Positions 8,870 to 16,131 of a DNA stretch of 64,000 nt are shown in pieces. Within the stretch, counting starts at the first letter, position 1, and every line of letters begins with the position of its first letter. The notes below the pieces were generated by a model that saw nothing but the letters and a program-made list of their open reading frames with translations, did not search any database and was not told where the DNA came from. A program made the translations under genes and the position numbers. The DNA comes from Chloroflexota bacterium (GTDB lineage: Bacteria; Chloroflexota; Chloroflexia; Chloroflexales; Herpetosiphonaceae): positions 62,001-126,000 of the forward strand of contig JAIUOC010000005.1 in the NCBI GenBank assembly GCA_020161265.1, read 5' to 3'.

Positions 8870-9863
8870 GGGATTCCTCGGTAGATGTCTGATAACGAGA
8901 GGTCATGGTGGACCAATCGTGGTTTGCTCGCATCCAGGTAGCTAAACCATCGACAAAGCGATACAAACTTGGCGAACAAATCTCAGGAGCCAATTTATCG
9001 AGCATAATGCGTTCACGAGTGAATTGGTTGATTGTATCATTATGCAAACGGGCGACATAATTTAATGCTTCGCCGATTGGTAACTGATGTTGAGCATGCA
9101 CGAGATACACCAAATTTTGCCAATCTCCAGCTAATAATTCTTTGCGCAACGAAATAATATCATTCGAGTAGAACACCACGCGATTCACATATTCACACAA
9201 ACGCCGCACCATTGGATGCAAACGCACTTGAGGATGCAAAAAATCGTTATTGCCAAATTCAATTAAGGCCAAGCATAAATACGTACCACTGGTATACAAT
9301 CGTTGCATTGCATAGGTTTTTTGGGTTGGAATATAGCCCTGAGCACGGTTATTGGCTTCCCATTGTACTGCTGCAAACGATTTGCGCAATGAATCAAAAA
9401 AGTAGTGTTGCCAAGCTTCGGGAGAACCTTGCACAAGGCGACTGGTTACATCGCCCATTGCTTGCACAATTGGCAAATCGTGGCGCTTGGCTGGCGAGCC
9501 TTTGAGCACCTTCATCAAGCGTTGCAGGAGGGTTGCCATGGCTCCAGCATCGTGCTCACGGCCAAAGCGATCCAATTGATCATCTAAGAGAAAGAGACTG
9601 GTACTCCAATCGGCGATGGTTGGCATGCGCTCGGCCAATGCATTGGGGTAAGCTCGTGCCATCAAGGTACCATAGCCACGTTGATTAAAGGAGATGCGGG
9701 TTTCCAAATCGTCAAGCAGGCCGAAGCTATCAGCCCATGCTTGGGTTGAGGCTTGAATCGCAACCGCATCGGGATGAATCGCCGCTGGAAATGGGCAATA
9801 GAGCACCGGAAGATCACGAGGCATAAGCGTGGCTAAGTGATGCAATGTAGTACGGGTTGGCAT
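8847..9863 (-). CDS. Class I terpene synthase (paralogue 1)
   Basis: 338 residues, the usual size of single-domain bacterial terpene cyclases. Metal-binding motifs are intact: DDQLD at 94-98 and the NSE triad SNDIISLRKE with Asn233, Ser237 and Glu241. Arg187, the diphosphate sensor, lies exactly 46 residues upstream, and SRY sits at 322-324 near the C-terminus. The enzyme would ionise a prenyl diphosphate, probably FPP or GPP, and cyclise it; the product cannot be read from sequence. It lies 73 bases downstream of a paralogue, and its end overlaps the STAS gene. No prenyltransferase or P450 is adjacent. Confidence 0.92.
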   Translation of the reverse strand: MPTRTTLHHLATLMPRDLPVLYCPFPAAIHPDAVAIQASTQAWADSFGLLDDLETRISFNQRGYGTLMARAYPNALAERMPTIADWSTSLFLLDDQLDRFGREHDAGAMATLLQRLMKVLKGSPAKRHDLPIVQAMGDVTSRLVQGSPEAWQHYFFDSLRKSFAAVQWEANNRAQGYIPTQKTYAMQRLYTSGTYLCLALIEFGNNDFLHPQVRLHPMVRRLCEYVNRVVFYSNDIISLRKELLAGDWQNLVYLVHAQHQLPIGEALNYVARLHNDTINQFTRERIMLDKLAPEICSPSLYRFVDGLATWMRANHDWSTMTSRYQTSTEESHGSQYCA

Positions 9864-9936
9864 TGAGTCAATCTCCTAGATGCTTGACAAACCTAATGCA
9901 ATTTGGTTGTTTCAGCAAATAATTCATCTCTACGTT

Positions 9937-10926
9937 TCATGCAGCATACGACAATTCGGTAAGTTTAGTAGCATAACGGCTGGTAATATCCGACCAATCA
10001 TAATTTCCGCGCATCAATGTCATCATACCGTTTAATACTTTTTGAAGTGCCACGCTACAATTTTTCAGTTGAGTGTTGGTTGTTATAAATTGTTGAACAC
10101 AGTGATTATGCTCATTGGCGACAATTTCTAAGGCTTCAGGAATACTAATACCTCGTTGTAATGCAACAATTGCTCCATAATTATGCCAATCGCCTTGACG
10201 TAATTCTTTTTTAACTGAAACAAGATCATTGCATAAACTCAGTACAAGGTTCGTCCAATTTTGTAGATTGCGTAAGTCGATTGATTGACGTTCAGCAGCT
10301 GTTAAATAACTTGCATTCATAAATTCAATAAATGCAATATAGATCGCCACTGCACTAGTAAATTTACGATAGTGTAAGTATTCAATTTCGCTGGGAATAA
10401 TCGAATGCAGGCGATTGTGGGCTTCCCATTGGTTGCCAATAAAATAATCATCAACGTGTTGGGTAAAAACCTCAAACCATGCCCGTGGTGCTAGCGCCCG
10501 CATCCGGCCCATAATATCAGCGAGGGCTGTGACGAGTAGTGGTTCGTCAGCATCAACCGTGGCTCCGCGAATAACTGCCCCAAGCCGATTGTGCAAGCGA
10601 GCCAATGCTTGAGGGTCATGGCCAATTCGCGCTTCGTCACATTGATCATCAAGCTCAAACAGCCAAGCATTCCAATCGCTGATAATTTGCAGCCGCTCAA
10701 CACTCGCATACGGATAACAACGGGCAATCAACAAGGTATAGTTGTAATCAAGAAAAGCTTTACGCCGCGCTTCGCTCAATAAACCTTGTTCAAGCACCCA
10801 TTTGGTCGTCTGCTGTTGAACCTCCGCTGCCAATGGATGGATTTGCGCGGGAAACGGTGATTCCAACTTGGGAATGGTTGCTGGAACCGTTCTCGCTAAT
10901 TGTTGTAGGTGTGCTGTGGTTGGCAT
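9937..10926 (-). CDS. Class I terpene synthase (paralogue 2)
   Basis: 329 residues from the ATG at 10926, which has a GAGGT ribosome site and gives an N-terminus (MPTTAHLQQLARTVPATIPK) collinear with paralogue 1. A second ATG 12 bases upstream is less well placed. Motifs are complete: DDQCD at 93-97, NDLVSVKKE with Asn233, Ser237 and Glu241, Arg187, and SRY near the end. Motif positions coincide residue for residue with paralogue 1, so the pair arose by duplication, yet the sequences have diverged widely and the products may differ. It is the first gene of the terpene-terpene-STAS operon. Confidence 0.92.
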   Translation of the reverse strand: MPTTAHLQQLARTVPATIPKLESPFPAQIHPLAAEVQQQTTKWVLEQGLLSEARRKAFLDYNYTLLIARCYPYASVERLQIISDWNAWLFELDDQCDEARIGHDPQALARLHNRLGAVIRGATVDADEPLLVTALADIMGRMRALAPRAWFEVFTQHVDDYFIGNQWEAHNRLHSIIPSEIEYLHYRKFTSAVAIYIAFIEFMNASYLTAAERQSIDLRNLQNWTNLVLSLCNDLVSVKKELRQGDWHNYGAIVALQRGISIPEALEIVANEHNHCVQQFITTNTQLKNCSVALQKVLNGMMTLMRGNYDWSDITSRYATKLTELSYAA

Positions 10927-11153
10927 AACATACCTCATCTACACGTTCTACACTGGCTACCATCTGCGCTTCTCACGGCGACACATGGCGAGTAGGTTAA
11001 ATTACCTTGGTACTACCTTAATCTATCCACCTAACCTATGTCTATCACCCAAAGCGCATTCTTTAGTCCTCTCTTTGATCACCGTTATAGGTGAATCAGT
11101 TAATAGTTACTTAGCTACACAAATGTACACACATATCGCGATTATATGAGTAT

Positions 11154-11186
11154 AAAGTGATATAACACATCGCGTTATACCACTTT
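11154..11186. other. Imperfect inverted repeat in the terpene/pabBC gap
   Basis: The 292-base gap 10927-11218 is AT-rich. AAAGTGATATAAC and GTTATACCACTTT pair with one mismatch around a 7-base loop. It could end pabBC transcription or act as an operator for the terpene operon; there is no strong T run. A small palindrome, GTACTAGTAC, lies at 11201-11210. I see no gene in this gap. Confidence 0.4.
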
Positions 11187-11218
11187 TGACTATACCTTTA
11201 GTACTAGTACCTAGGGTG

Positions 11219-12973
11219 TTATTCGCCTGAAATGGTAACTTCTGTAGTAGTTAACTCAACTAATACCCAGCCGCGAACACTGTTAATCAGCCAAATTTTG
11301 CTGGCCGCCCAAAGATCGGCTAGGACTAAAGTACGCTCTTGGATTGCTCGTTGTTGCAATAATTCGGCGCGATAGGTTCCAGCCAATAAGCCAACTTCAA
11401 CTGGGGGAGTCCAACGTTGGCCATCAAGTTCAAGCACGAGGTTGCCTCTGGTAAATTCGGTCAATTGGCCATGCTCATTCCAGAGTAATACATCAAAATC
11501 TGCGGGGGATTGTTGGGTGAACTCATCATACAATCTGCGGTTAGTCGTTTTGTGGTAGAGGAAGCGGTTCTGGGAGTTAACCGCTGTTGTCGCCAAACTA
11601 ACCTTTTGACCATCAGCGGTCGCGGTTAGCGGGCTGCTGCTAATTGAAATATCACCTTCATGGGTGAGGTTCAAGCGCACTCGCAGCGCACTTGAGCAGC
11701 CTAGGCTATGCTGATTGAGTGCGTTCAGCACGGCGCTTTGGTCGTAGCCAAAGCCAAAATAGGCCGCCGAATCGCTCAAACGCCGTAAATGGTGTTCAAG
11801 CAACCAGTAACGCTGACCATCCCAACGCAGCGTTTCAATCAAATCAAATTGGGGCCAGCGCTCGGTCAACAATTGGGCTTTCAGTTGGGCTTCAGCATAC
11901 TCATCGTCAGCCTGCGAATCCCAGGTAATGCCGCCGCCCACGCCATATTCGGCCTGCTGGCGCTGTTGGTCGATCCAGACGGTGCGAATTGCTACATTAA
12001 AGGTAGCACTGCCATCAGGCCGTAGTATACCAATCGCCCCACAATAAACCGCCCGTGGATCAGCCTCGAACTGGCGAATCAGTTCCATGGTTTTGACTTT
12101 GGGCGCACCCGTGATCGAGCCACAGGGAAAGAGCGCTTGCAGAATATCGAGTAGGCTAGTGTTGGGCTTAGTTTTGGCTGCTACGGTTGAGGTCAGCTGC
12201 CAAACGGTGCGATAGCGCTCGAGTTCGAATAAACGTGGCACGCCAACGCTGCCAATCGCCGCAACTCGTCCCAAGTCGTTACGCAACAGATCAACGATCA
12301 TCAAGTTTTCGGCGCGGTTTTTCTCCGAGGCCAATAATTGATGGGCCAAACGTTGATCTTCTTCGGGCCAACGTCCACGCGGAGCCGTACCCTTCATTGG
12401 CTTGGTGGTTAACCGCTGATCACGCCAATCGAAAAAGAGTTCAGGTGAAGCCGAGAGAATTTGATACTCACCAAGATTGAGGTAAGCACAATAGTTGGCA
12501 GCTTGAGCCGCCCGCAAATCATGATAAAAGGCTAGTGGATCGCCGTTAAACGTGGCTCGTAGCCGCAAAGTATAGTTAACTTGATAGGTTTCGCCTCGCG
12601 CAATCGCCGCATGAATTGCCTCGATCGCTTGGCGGTAGTGTTCAAGGCTAATTGTCGGTTGCCACGGCGAGAGTTGATACTGCTGCGCCGTTGGTTCGAG
12701 CACTTGGGGCGTGGCAAAGGCAGCAAACCAAACTAACGGCAACGCGGCTGGCGGATAACATTGCAACGCCGCATCAAAGGCTGTTGCTGCCTCATAGCTC
12801 ACATAGCCAATCACATACGCCCCAGCCTGTGCCGCTGCCTGAGCGGCTTGAATCGTCGTCAGCACCTCGGCGCTGGTCGTTGCTTGGTAGATTGCCAAGG
12901 GTTGACGAAACTCCAACGCTTGGGGCTGACCAGTTGCATCGGCGAAATCAAAACGCCCATAAATCGCACTCAC
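11219..12973 (-). CDS. pabBC: Fused aminodeoxychorismate synthase I / aminodeoxychorismate lyase
   Basis: 584 residues from a GTG at 12973, which has GGGAGG 9 bases upstream; the longer ATG-started frame has no such site. The N-terminal ~370 residues are a chorismate-binding domain, with TKPMKGTAPRGRWPEED and GSITGAPKVKTMELI. The C-terminal ~200 residues are a class IV PLP aminotransferase/lyase, with YHKTTNRRLYDEF carrying the PLP lysine, then LLWNEHGQLTEFTRGN. The fusion would turn chorismate plus ammonia into 4-aminobenzoate for folate. The PabA glutaminase is not in the window. It is divergent from trpC, also a chorismate-branch gene. Confidence 0.9.
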   Translation of the reverse strand: MSAIYGRFDFADATGQPQALEFRQPLAIYQATTSAEVLTTIQAAQAAAQAGAYVIGYVSYEAATAFDAALQCYPPAALPLVWFAAFATPQVLEPTAQQYQLSPWQPTISLEHYRQAIEAIHAAIARGETYQVNYTLRLRATFNGDPLAFYHDLRAAQAANYCAYLNLGEYQILSASPELFFDWRDQRLTTKPMKGTAPRGRWPEEDQRLAHQLLASEKNRAENLMIVDLLRNDLGRVAAIGSVGVPRLFELERYRTVWQLTSTVAAKTKPNTSLLDILQALFPCGSITGAPKVKTMELIRQFEADPRAVYCGAIGILRPDGSATFNVAIRTVWIDQQRQQAEYGVGGGITWDSQADDEYAEAQLKAQLLTERWPQFDLIETLRWDGQRYWLLEHHLRRLSDSAAYFGFGYDQSAVLNALNQHSLGCSSALRVRLNLTHEGDISISSSPLTATADGQKVSLATTAVNSQNRFLYHKTTNRRLYDEFTQQSPADFDVLLWNEHGQLTEFTRGNLVLELDGQRWTPPVEVGLLAGTYRAELLQQRAIQERTLVLADLWAASKIWLINSVRGWVLVELTTTEVTISGE

Positions 12974-13071
12974 GAATTGTTGCCTCCCAACAATAAAGCC
13001 AATTGGCATAGCCCGCAACGATATGCTACTCTAGCGGCATGCACACCGGTTTCTAGCCCACGAGGTTTCTG

Positions 13072-13899
13072 ATGACTGCGACAATTCTAGATCAGATTTT
13101 TGCCCATAAACGCACCGAGGTCGAGCGCCAAAAATTGAAGATACCCCAAGCGAAACTTGAACAACAACTTGGTAACGCCCCCAAGCCGCGTAGTTTGCGC
13201 CAAGCCTTGCGTCAGCCTGATCGGATTAGCCTGATCGCTGAGGTCAAAAAGGCCAGTCCATCCAAAGGGGTCTTTTTGGAGAATTTCAACCCGACTGAAC
13301 TAGCTGAAACCTACGCCAGCAATGGGGCGGCGGCGATTTCGGTGTTAACTGATGTGCGCTTTTTTCAAGGCAGCTTAATCTATTTACGCTCAATTCATGA
13401 GCACCTTGATCGATTGGGCTATGCTACGCCCTTGTTGCGCAAAGATTTTCTCTACGATCCCTATCAAATTTATGAGGCTCGCGTATCAGGAGCCGATGCA
13501 ATTTTGTTGATCGTGGGCATGCTTGATGATCAAACACTGCATGAGTTGTATCAATTAACCTATGGCTTGGGCATGGAAGCCTTGGTTGAGGTACATACTG
13601 AGGCTGAAATGGCCCGTGCTCAGGCATTGCAGGCCCAAATCATCGGCATTAACAACCGCGATTTGCATAGTTTTAGGGTTGATATTGCTACCACTCAACG
13701 GGTTAGTGCTAGTTTGCCTGCGATCGGCGACCCTCAGCGGCCTGTGTTGGTAGCCGAAAGTGGCATCCATGGCCCTGACGTGCTTCCAACCCTGCGCGAA
13801 TGGGGTGTTGATGCAATTCTCGTGGGCGAATCGATTGTGTTGGCTCCCGATCATGCGGCTCATGTTCGTGCCTTGAGCCAGAACGGACATAGAACATAG
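13072..13899 (+). CDS. trpC: Indole-3-glycerol-phosphate synthase
   Basis: 275 residues, a complete TIM-barrel TrpC. Visible motifs are LIAEVKKASPSKGVF, LRKDFLYDPYQIYEARVSGA, LVEVHTEAEM, IGINNRDL and VAESGIHGPD. It converts carboxyphenylaminodeoxyribulose phosphate to indole-3-glycerol phosphate in tryptophan synthesis. The start has GAGGT 8 bases upstream. No other trp gene is adjacent. The last three codons and the stop lie within a 13-base module, CATAGAACATAGG, that recurs at 53340-53352, so the C-terminal residues may derive from an adjoining repeat. Confidence 0.96.
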   Translation: MTATILDQIFAHKRTEVERQKLKIPQAKLEQQLGNAPKPRSLRQALRQPDRISLIAEVKKASPSKGVFLENFNPTELAETYASNGAAAISVLTDVRFFQGSLIYLRSIHEHLDRLGYATPLLRKDFLYDPYQIYEARVSGADAILLIVGMLDDQTLHELYQLTYGLGMEALVEVHTEAEMARAQALQAQIIGINNRDLHSFRVDIATTQRVSASLPAIGDPQRPVLVAESGIHGPDVLPTLREWGVDAILVGESIVLAPDHAAHVRALSQNGHRT

Positions 13900-14112
13900 G
13901 GCGCGTTTTGATCCACGAAGGGCACGAAGCACACGAAGAACGTAAAGGCCGAAACCACGAAGATCGCGAAGAGCGCGAAGGATGAATTTTTTAGCCACGA
14001 ATTGCACGAATTACCCGAATAATTGGCTAAGCGCCTAGAGCTTAAATCTAATCCCCGACCCCTTTGTGTCCTTTGTGCTCTTCGTGGATCAAATTGACAC
14101 CTGATACCTATC
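13888..14112. repeat. Dispersed modular intergenic repeat, copy 2
   Basis: It begins inside the trpC stop region (CATAGAACATAGG) and runs through alternating CACGAAG and GCGAAG units, then TTAGCCACGAATTGCACGAA, ATCCCCGACCCC and TTCGTGGATCAAA. The first and last modules are in inverted orientation, so the whole gap could fold into a long hairpin. No gene is seen in it. Confidence 0.8.
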
Positions 14113-14125
14113 TATAAGGAGCGTT

Positions 14126-14842
14126 ATGTCGGAGTTTCCTGATGAGAATATTGATCGCCGCCTGCTTGATGCGATTCGTGGGCGAGCCTCAATGGAAGAT
14201 ATTGCCAACCTGCGCGGGCCTGAGGTTGATACACCATCCGCAGCAATCGAGGCCTTGAAACAGGGCAACGAGCGCTTTTTTAGCGGCGAAACCCAGCGCA
14301 CAGTAGTCAGCGTCAATCAACGCCGTTCGCAAATTATTAGTCAAACGCCATTTGCGGTGATTCTTGGCTGCTCGGATAGCCGTGTGCCGCCGCAAATGAT
14401 TTTTGACCGTAATTTGGGCGATTTGTTTGTGGTGCGGGTTGCGGGCCAGATTGTTGATCCGGCTACTCAAGGCAGCATCGAATATGCGATCTCGCATCTT
14501 AAGTGCAAATTGATTGTGGTAATGGGCCATGAAGGCTGTGGCGCGGTCAAGGCTGCCTTAGCCAGCGACGAGCAGATTGCCAAAGAATCAGCCAATATTC
14601 GCTACCTGATCGAACAAATTCGACCGGTTTGTGAGCGCTTGCCAGCGATTCGCGACGAAAAAGCCCGCATGCGCGAGGCCGTGACTCAGCATGTTCGCGC
14701 CCAAGTCGCCCGTTTGCGTCAAAATCCGGTCGTCCAAAGCTTCGAGGCGGCTGGCACAATTGCAGTGATTGGGGCATATTATGAAATTGGTAGCGGCGCT
14801 GTCGATTTCTTTATCAGCCCCGAAGAACTAGCGGTTGATTAG
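14126..14842 (+). CDS. Beta-class carbonic anhydrase
   Basis: 238 residues. The zinc site is complete: Cys82, Asp84 and Arg86 in GCSDSRVPP, with His135 and Cys138 in GHEGCGAVKAAL. The enzyme interconverts CO2 and bicarbonate in the cytoplasm. An N-terminal ~35-residue extension precedes the usual start of the fold (NERFFSGE). A TAAGGAG site lies 6 bases before the ATG. It is bounded on both sides by dispersed repeats and appears monocistronic. Confidence 0.95.
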   Translation: MSEFPDENIDRRLLDAIRGRASMEDIANLRGPEVDTPSAAIEALKQGNERFFSGETQRTVVSVNQRRSQIISQTPFAVILGCSDSRVPPQMIFDRNLGDLFVVRVAGQIVDPATQGSIEYAISHLKCKLIVVMGHEGCGAVKAALASDEQIAKESANIRYLIEQIRPVCERLPAIRDEKARMREAVTQHVRAQVARLRQNPVVQSFEAAGTIAVIGAYYEIGSGAVDFFISPEELAVD

Positions 14843-14847
14843 CAGTG

Positions 14848-15056
14848 AGGGCTTAGAGAGCAGGGGCTAGGGGCCAGAGGTTAGAGGTCAGGTAATAAAG
14901 CCAAGCCAAAATGCAGTGAAATACATATAATTCGTAACGAAACTGAACCCTGCTCCCTGACCTCTGGCTCCTTTGTGCACTTCGCGTTCTTCGTGGTTTC
15001 AAAAACCAGCTAACTTCCGATCCCCGACCCCTAGCCCCTGACCCCTAGCTCCAACT
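14848..15056. repeat. Dispersed modular intergenic repeat, copy 3
   Basis: It opens with a G-rich run (gcaggggctaggggccagag) and closes with its C-rich counterpart (gacccctagcccctgacccc), so the two ends are near-complements. Between them lie TTTGTGCACTTCGCGTTCTT and TCGTGGTTTC. No gene is seen in it. Confidence 0.8.
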
Positions 15057-15123
15057 TGCACAATAGCCTGCTATCCGTAATAATGCAGCTTTCACGCTAC
15101 TCCAGTTGATGGAAGGACACCCA

Positions 15124-16005
15124 ATGCCTTCGCCAGTGCCAGATGGACACGTTCGCGGTGCGTTGCTGCCAATTGGCGGTGCAATGGATTTGCAGCGCAG
15201 ACGGCTAATTTTATTACGTTTTTTTGAGCTTGCAGGCGGCTCTAACGCTCGCATCGTAGTTATTCCGACCGCTTCAGAGTTGCCGGATGGTGGCCGCGAA
15301 TACCTTGAGGTGTTTGGTAAATTAGGCGTTGCCAGCGTCGAATTATTGCCAGTGCGCGAACGGATCAATGCCAATGATCCAGCTGCAACCGAAATTATTG
15401 CCCAAGCGACCGGAATTTTTATGACCGGTGGCAATCAATTGAAGCTTACGGCGGTGCTTGGTGGCACGCCTGTTGCCACAGCTATTCGGCGAGCTAACGC
15501 GCGGGGGGTTCCGGTGGCGGGCACGAGTGCGGGCGCTTCGGCGATGAGTGCCCATATGATCGCCTATGGGGCCAAAGGGCTCGTGCCACGTTATGGCATG
15601 GTGCAATTTGGGCCAGGGCTTGGGCTAACCAATCGGGTTGTGCTTGATCAACACTTTGGCGCTCGCCATCGGCTGGGGCGGCTAATCGCGGCAGTCAGCT
15701 TTAATCCGTATCTGATTGGATTGGGCCTTGATGAAAATACCGCCGCCGAGATCGACGATGATCATCTGATGCAGGTGATTGGTGAAGGCTCGGTGACGGT
15801 GGTTGATGGCGCTGGAATTACCTATAGCAATATTCATCAGCTCAAAGTTGGCCAAAAAGAGGCGATCGTTGGCGTAAAATTGCATGTGCTAACTCATGGC
15901 TGGTCGTATGATCTGATCAAGCGTGAAGTAATTCCGCCAGTGGTGATGCCTGCGCTGCCAGTTGCCCCTAGCCTTGAACAGCCAGCCGCCGACTCAGAAA
16001 TTTAG
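15124..16005 (+). CDS. cphB: Cyanophycinase
   Basis: 293 residues from the ATG at 15124, which has GGAAGGA 7 bases upstream. The serine-exopeptidase (S51-like) fold shows TGGNQ at 101-105 and the nucleophile elbow GTSAGAS with Ser135. The family degrades cyanophycin, the aspartate-arginine storage polymer, to beta-Asp-Arg dipeptides. The cyanophycin synthetase gene follows 126 bases later in the same direction, which confirms the assignment. The C-terminal tail is Pro/Ala-rich and probably disordered. Confidence 0.93.
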   Translation: MPSPVPDGHVRGALLPIGGAMDLQRRRLILLRFFELAGGSNARIVVIPTASELPDGGREYLEVFGKLGVASVELLPVRERINANDPAATEIIAQATGIFMTGGNQLKLTAVLGGTPVATAIRRANARGVPVAGTSAGASAMSAHMIAYGAKGLVPRYGMVQFGPGLGLTNRVVLDQHFGARHRLGRLIAAVSFNPYLIGLGLDENTAAEIDDDHLMQVIGEGSVTVVDGAGITYSNIHQLKVGQKEAIVGVKLHVLTHGWSYDLIKREVIPPVVMPALPVAPSLEQPAADSEI

Positions 16006-16013
16006 CCAGCCTC

Positions 16014-16041
16014 TTGCCGCGCTCGCTGCTCGTGGTACAAT
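16014..16041 (+). promoter_or_regulatory. Possible cphA promoter
   Basis: TTGCCG, 16-base spacer, TACAAT preceded by TG (extended -10), in the gap between cphB and cphA. A GGCGCA/TGCGCC hairpin follows just downstream. It would let the synthetase be expressed apart from cyanophycinase. Confidence 0.4.
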
Positions 16042-16131
16042 ACGGCGCAACGTGGCTCAACGCTGCGCCACCCACTCGCATTTCCCCAAATTCTAGCCTA
16101 CCCATTGCCACTATTCTGTGGAGGTTTCCCG

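Noticed and set aside
11154..11186. A firm terminator for pabBC
   Set aside because: The stem has a mismatch and no T run follows; kept only as a low-confidence structure.
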